From Sulfurimonas sediminis (GTDB lineage: Bacteria; Campylobacterota; Campylobacteria; Campylobacterales; Sulfurimonadaceae), in the NCBI RefSeq assembly GCF_014905115.1, contig NZ_CP041235.1, positions 434,001 through 498,000 of the forward strand: DNA of 64,000 bases. The letters are read 5' to 3'. Shown piece after piece: positions 60,463 through 64,000 of the stretch. The translations under genes and the position numbers were made by a program. How positions within the stretch are numbered: the stretch's first letter is position 1; each line of letters opens with the position of its first letter. The notes under the pieces are model-generated. The model was not told where the DNA came from. It worked only from the letters and a program-made list of their open reading frames with translations, and made no database searches.

Positions 60463-61157
60463 GTAAAGCAAGATTGGTTTTAGTGCGTCACGGACAAAGT
60501 ATATATAACCAAAAAAATATTTTCACAGGATGGACAGATGTTGACTTAAGTCAGCAGGGCAGGGATGAAGCAAAAAAAGCCGGACAACTGTTAAAAAAGC
60601 ATAATATCTATCCGGACATCTGTTTTACATCATGGCTAAAACGTGCCATTCATACAGCACAGATATTACTGCAGGATCTGGAATGGGAGCATATAAATAT
60701 GCTTAAAAGTTATAAACTCAATGAAAGGCATTATGGAGACTGGCAGGGCAGAGATAAAGATGCGATTAAAAAAGAGTATGGAGAAGAAAAATTTTTGGCT
60801 GTAAGACGCGGATATGATGTGCCGCCGCCACCTTTACATGTAAACGATGAAAGATGTGTATGGAATGATAAAAAGTATGCAAACATTGATAAAAAACTCT
60901 TGCCTCTGCATGAATCACTCAAAGATACAAAAAAAAGAGTCTTGGAGTATTATACAGAGCAGATTATTTTGGAGTTGCAAAAAGAAAAAACAGTGTTAAT
61001 CTCCGCACACGGCAACTCTCTGCGCGCCTTGGTAATGGAACTTGAAAAGATGACTCCACAGGAGATAGTGCAATTTGAAATACCGACAGGAGAGATTATA
61101 ATGTATGATTTTGACAGCGATATGAAGATACTGGAGAAAAATGTTTTGATAGGTTAA
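60459..61157 (+). CDS. gpmA: 2,3-bisphosphoglycerate-dependent phosphoglycerate mutase
   Basis: 232 aa histidine phosphatase-fold mutase. The catalytic His is in VLVRHGQSIYNQKNIFTGW, DVDLSQQGRDEA follows, the NERHYGDWQGRDK loop holds the catalytic Glu/Arg region, and the second His is in SAHGNSLRALVM. It interconverts 3- and 2-phosphoglycerate, adjacent to the PEP/pyruvate node served by ppsA and PDH. It is the last gene of the operon, overlapping lipA by ATGA. Confidence 0.94.
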   Translation: MSKARLVLVRHGQSIYNQKNIFTGWTDVDLSQQGRDEAKKAGQLLKKHNIYPDICFTSWLKRAIHTAQILLQDLEWEHINMLKSYKLNERHYGDWQGRDKDAIKKEYGEEKFLAVRRGYDVPPPPLHVNDERCVWNDKKYANIDKKLLPLHESLKDTKKRVLEYYTEQIILELQKEKTVLISAHGNSLRALVMELEKMTPQEIVQFEIPTGEIIMYDFDSDMKILEKNVLIG

Positions 61158-61204
61158 ACCCAAATTATGTATAATTCGACACTCTGCAGTTTTTTGGCAC
61201 GCGT

Positions 61205-61337
61205 CACTGTCATTAAGTTGAGAAAATTAATGCTTTTTCGGAACCGGTACTTCAGTGCCGGCTGTTGCAATAGTCTTGCCACTCTCAGCCCGGACTGAAG
61301 TCCGCGTTCCAAAAAAATGCTTAACTTAATGGCATTG
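61205..61337. mobile_element. 133-bp inverted-repeat element (MITE-like) with IS4-type ends
   Basis: The left end CACTGTCATTAAGTTGAG and the right end (read inward) CAATGCCATTAAGTTAAGC resemble the terminal repeat of the adjacent IS4 element. Inward are TTCGGAACCGGTACTTCAG and, opposed, TTGGAACGCGGACTTCAG, then a loop with TTGCAATAGTCTTGCCACTCTC. The loop is the reverse complement of the one at 14957-14985 with one difference. No coding capacity. Confidence 0.75.
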
Positions 61338-61347
61338 AGGGGGGGGT

Positions 61348-62932
61348 CAACGCCATTAAGTTAAGCCTACAACCACCTAATTTACGAACTTCCTGCTGAT
61401 TAGTTTCCAACATTTTTCTTCTTCATTTTAAGATAATTTATCGAATTGGTGGCTATGGTGGACTTTTGTATATCTTTATCCAGCCGTGGTTTTGATTTCC
61501 TATTTGGTCGAATTACTATTGTATTTGTCAGAAAAAGTTTCTCCATCTGCTCAAGCATATCTTCTATTGGTTCATCCAAATAAAAAAGGTCAAATACCTT
61601 ATGTTTGATGATATTAAAAGAGACTGCTTTATTTACTTTTTGGATATATTTATTCTCTTTGGTTTTCTCTTTTAGGTCTTGGTTTATGTCGTATGTCATG
61701 GCAGATTCATAGTTTGTCAAAAAGATAGTTGCAAAGAAATCTTGTTTTACTGATAATGCACTTTGACCTGTAAAGTTTTCTAAAGAGAGTCTATTTTTTA
61801 TCAAATCAAAGTATGTCTCAATTCCCCATCTAAGAGAGTATAACTCTTTAAACTCTGATGTTTTAAGTACTTCTCTATCAAGTACATTTGTTGCCAACAC
61901 TTCTACAGTACCGTTATCTAAAATTACCTGTACAAATCGTATTTTTAACTTTGTAGGTAAATTCAGACTTTTTAGATCATCTCTTATGATTTTAGGAGCA
62001 TTTATCTCAAGTATCACATCTTTTTTTTCACTATGTGGAGCAAAAAGAAACTTAGCTTTTGAGAAGCTATTTGTTCTAATACGACAAACTATTTTTGTTT
62101 TATTATAAGCAACTGCAAAGAGTTCAAATGATGGATAACCTCTATCCATAAGCACTAAATCATCCTCTTTACAATACTCAAAGTGATTCATCGCTAGAGT
62201 TCGCTCATCATAAGCTATAAGCTCATTTATTTGACTACTATTTTTATTCTCAATACAAGAATCAAGTGCAATATTATTAAGCACATCAAAGAGGCAAGAT
62301 ACTCGTGCTTGAGAGACATCTTTAGCATAATCTTTTATCTGACATTTAACCTTCATAGGATTAAACTCTTTTTTTACATCCTCTGTATTTGGAAGTGTTA
62401 CAATAGAACCATCTACAGCTAAGATTCTATATCCTTTATAGGTTTCATAATCTCCATCTTTGTAAAAGATTTCAGCTGCCATCTGTGCAAACTCTTCAAA
62501 TGCTGTATAGTTAAGTTTCGCTCGTGCTTGCGTATATGCACTATTAGAGATAGTGACATCTTCACCTAAAGCAAGTTGTGTATCATTAATGCTGTTTTGT
62601 AAAGATTTATTACTCTTTTTAATCATCATAGTCATAATTTTAGCAAACCCTAGCTTTCTATCCCTTGTAAAAGAATTTATTCCAATTTTATGTTTCATCT
62701 GGAAAGATTCTTCTCTTTTTTTGTCTTTAAAAACTCCCGAAATTTCGATAGTTTTTTTTAACATAACCAACCCTTAATATATAAATATATTATACTCAAA
62801 TAACACTTTCAGATAGCTTTGAAATCCCTATATTAAGTGGTTTGTAAAGATTTTACAAAATGTTTTTTATAGTTTTTTTTAAAACTTCAAGCTATTTTTT
62901 AGTTCTTCTCATTGCTTAACTTAATGGCGTTG
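61348..62932 (-). mobile_element. IS4-family insertion sequence (1585 bp)
   Basis: Terminal inverted repeats CAACGCCATTAAGTTAAGC at 61348-61366 and its complement at 62914-62932, 19 bp without mismatch. Flanks are GA-G8-T on the left (61337-61347) and GA-G7-T on the right (62933-62942), a 10-11 bp target duplication in a G-run differing by one G. One transposase gene with the IS4 Y-2-R-3-E-6-K signature. It landed beside the small inverted-repeat element and directly before mtfA. Confidence 0.93.
61400..62770 (-). CDS. IS4-family DDE transposase
   Basis: 456 aa. The first Asp is in LAVDGSIVTLPNT, the second in LVLMDRGYPSFELF, and the Glu in YSLRWGIETYFDLIKNRL, matching Y-(2)-R-(3)-E-(6)-K of IS4 transposases. 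The N-terminal region (NSFTRDRKLGFAKIMTMMIK) is a typical DNA-binding part. The frame is intact, so the element may be active and could mobilise the small element with similar ends. Start MVMLKK at 62770 or the Met three codons on. Confidence 0.93.
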   Translation of the reverse strand: MVMLKKTIEISGVFKDKKREESFQMKHKIGINSFTRDRKLGFAKIMTMMIKKSNKSLQNSINDTQLALGEDVTISNSAYTQARAKLNYTAFEEFAQMAAEIFYKDGDYETYKGYRILAVDGSIVTLPNTEDVKKEFNPMKVKCQIKDYAKDVSQARVSCLFDVLNNIALDSCIENKNSSQINELIAYDERTLAMNHFEYCKEDDLVLMDRGYPSFELFAVAYNKTKIVCRIRTNSFSKAKFLFAPHSEKKDVILEINAPKIIRDDLKSLNLPTKLKIRFVQVILDNGTVEVLATNVLDREVLKTSEFKELYSLRWGIETYFDLIKNRLSLENFTGQSALSVKQDFFATIFLTNYESAMTYDINQDLKEKTKENKYIQKVNKAVSFNIIKHKVFDLFYLDEPIEDMLEQMEKLFLTNTIVIRPNRKSKPRLDKDIQKSTIATNSINYLKMKKKNVGN

Positions 62933-62945
62933 GAGGGGGGGTACT

Positions 62946-63767
62946 GTGAATTACTATTTTGCACTTTTAACAGTGATGCTTGGTATAGGATTTGGACTAT
63001 TTTCTCTGTACTTTATTTATACTTTTTATAAAAAAAGAAAACTGCAGAAGATTTTAGAAAAACCGATGCCAAAAGAGTACAAACAGATTTTAAAAAATAT
63101 TCCTTTTTATAACAAACTGAGCGAAGAAGAAAAATCCAAAATCCATAAATCTATCCTGCTGTTTATAAATATGAAAGAGTTTGTAGGTATAGATATCGAA
63201 GTGACGAATGAGATGAAAGTCGTTATAGCTTTTCATGCCTGTTTATTACTGTTACATGTAGGATTTCAAAGTTGTTATGAAAACCTTGTAACGATTCTTG
63301 TCTATTCACATACGATGGTTGCCAGGCAAGTAAGTGTTAACGGAGGTATATTTACCAAAGGTGACTTCTTACTCGAAGGACAATCTGCCGGCGATACGGT
63401 GGTAATATCTTGGAATGATGCAAAAAAAGATGCCTATCATCTCCATGAAAACAATGTACTGCTGCACGAATTTGCCCATGAAATAGACTTTCTTGACGGC
63501 AGTGCAGACGGAACACCGCCACTGCCGTATGCAAAATACCATGAGTGGGCAAAAGTAATTTCAAAAGAGTTTAACAAACTCAGTGATGTTGCCCTGAAAA
63601 ACCGTGACTGGGGAAAATACAAGCTTTTAGGTGCCTATGCCGCAACAAATGAGGCAGAATTCTTTGCCGTTGTCACGGAGCGTTATTTTGAAAAGCCGGA
63701 GACGCTAAAAAAACATTTTCCAGAGCTTTTTGAAGAGTTTAACAGCTTTTATAAAGTTTATCTGTAA
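62946..63767 (+). CDS. mtfA: MtfA-like zinc metallopeptidase
   Basis: 273 aa. An N-terminal transmembrane helix (ALLTVMLGIGFGLFSLYFIY) is followed by the MtfA domain with zinc motif HEFAHEIDFLDG and downstream Glu in NEAEFFAVVTERYF. E. coli MtfA is an aminopeptidase that interacts with the regulator Mlc. The start is GTG at 62946, four bases after the IS4 target duplication, whose GGAGGG now serves as the ribosome site. Any original upstream region lies beyond the insertion, so expression probably depends on the IS. Confidence 0.88.
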   Translation: MNYYFALLTVMLGIGFGLFSLYFIYTFYKKRKLQKILEKPMPKEYKQILKNIPFYNKLSEEEKSKIHKSILLFINMKEFVGIDIEVTNEMKVVIAFHACLLLLHVGFQSCYENLVTILVYSHTMVARQVSVNGGIFTKGDFLLEGQSAGDTVVISWNDAKKDAYHLHENNVLLHEFAHEIDFLDGSADGTPPLPYAKYHEWAKVISKEFNKLSDVALKNRDWGKYKLLGAYAATNEAEFFAVVTERYFEKPETLKKHFPELFEEFNSFYKVYL

Positions 63768-63804
63768 TTTTTTCTCATTAAGAATAAAAGTTTCAGAGTG
63801 TGCT

Positions 63805-63810
63805 ATAATT
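63805..63810 (+). promoter_or_regulatory. extended -10 box of metK
   Basis: TGC-TATAAT, 46 bp before the metK start, implying a leader of about 40 nt. That is too short for a SAM riboswitch, and none was recognised. Ribosome site AAGGAAA lies before the ATG. Confidence 0.55.
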
Positions 63811-63856
63811 CGTTCGATTTATGGGGCTGGACCCTGTACTTCAATAAGGAAAATCG

Positions 63857-64000
63857 ATGACGAAAGAGTATATATTTACTTCAGAGTCTGTAACAGAAGG
63901 GCATCCTGACAAGATGGCAGATCAGATCAGTGATGCAATTCTGGATTATATTATTGAGCATGATACTAATGCACGCGTAGCGTGTGAAACACTGGTATCA
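63857..64000 (+). CDS. metK: S-adenosylmethionine synthetase (partial, N-terminus)
   Basis: 48 residues are visible before the right edge: [20 protein letters not shown] and then [23 protein letters not shown] is the invariant MetK opening with the ATP-binding histidine. It makes SAM from methionine and ATP. The gene has its own promoter after mtfA. Confidence 0.97.
   Translation, partial: MTKEYIFTSESVTEGHPDKMADQISDAILDYIIEHDTNARVACETLVS

Noticed and set aside
63768-63856. Possible SAM riboswitch before metK
   Set aside because: The leader predicted from the extended -10 box is about 40 nt, too short, and no SAM aptamer core was seen.
1-64000. tRNA, rRNA or CRISPR arrays
   Set aside because: No cloverleaf, conserved rRNA stretch or regularly spaced direct repeats were found by eye; short tRNAs could still be missed without a covariance search.

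Overview
The window looks like a chromosomal segment of a chemolithoautotrophic campylobacterotal (epsilonproteobacterial) bacterium, most like Sulfurimonas. The basis is the low G+C content, two 2-oxoacid:ferredoxin oxidoreductase operons of the kind used in the reductive TCA cycle, a DabA/DabB inorganic-carbon uptake operon with a PII-type protein, many diguanylate cyclases and densely packed ATGA-overlapping operons. The assignment is inferred from protein character only. No rRNA, tRNA or CRISPR array was seen.

Layout. 1-8.4 kb (minus strand): two paralogous oxidoreductase operons (E-A-B-G, cut off by the left edge, and D-E-A-B-G) separated by a CobW-type GTPase gene. 8.7-14.9 kb (plus): PII-like gene, dabB, an unnamed membrane protein gene and dabA, behind a 23-bp palindrome. 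15.1-17.8 kb: a dipeptide-epimerase gene split by an ISAs1-family insertion sequence with a 10-bp target duplication. 17.9-27.9 kb: three diguanylate cyclases with different sensory parts, a BRCT-like/helical-repeat + MoxR + metallopeptidase-like/VWA module, a PIF1/RecD-like helicase and an EamA transporter. 27.9-31.0 kb: peroxiredoxin and an arsenic resistance cluster (arsR-arsC-small Cys protein, divergent arsB). 31.1-46.7 kb: a nearly complete MSHA-type pilus/pseudopilus locus, with two pilin genes on the plus strand facing a long minus-strand operon that runs from an MshQ-like adhesin to the MshG platform protein. 46.8-50.6 kb: Uma2-type nuclease, EI24 membrane protein, 2-hydroxyacid dehydrogenase and a YfdX protein. 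50.7-61.2 kb (plus): PEP synthase with an aldolase, then a pyruvate dehydrogenase E1a-E1b-E2-E3 operon continuing into lipB-lipA-gpmA. 61.2-64 kb: a small inverted-repeat element, an IS4-family insertion sequence whose terminal repeats match it, mtfA, and the start of metK.

How the genes work together. The Dab operon would concentrate bicarbonate, the oxidoreductases would fix CO2 reductively, and PEP synthase, aldolase and phosphoglycerate mutase would carry carbon to sugars. A self-contained lipoylated pyruvate dehydrogenase lies on the same segment and runs the opposite reaction. The three GGDEF proteins could feed the pilus ATPase, whose N-terminus carries two MshEN-type c-di-GMP-binding motifs.

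The most unusual signals are these. (1) The palindrome TACATGTA occurs 28 times by eye, about two expected from composition, mostly inside genes and in more than one reading frame; neither insertion sequence contains it. (2) A family of intergenic hairpin repeats includes one copy ending in the terminal repeats of the IS4 element. (3) Two genes, cobW and the ISAs1 transposase, have ATC where the start codon should be.
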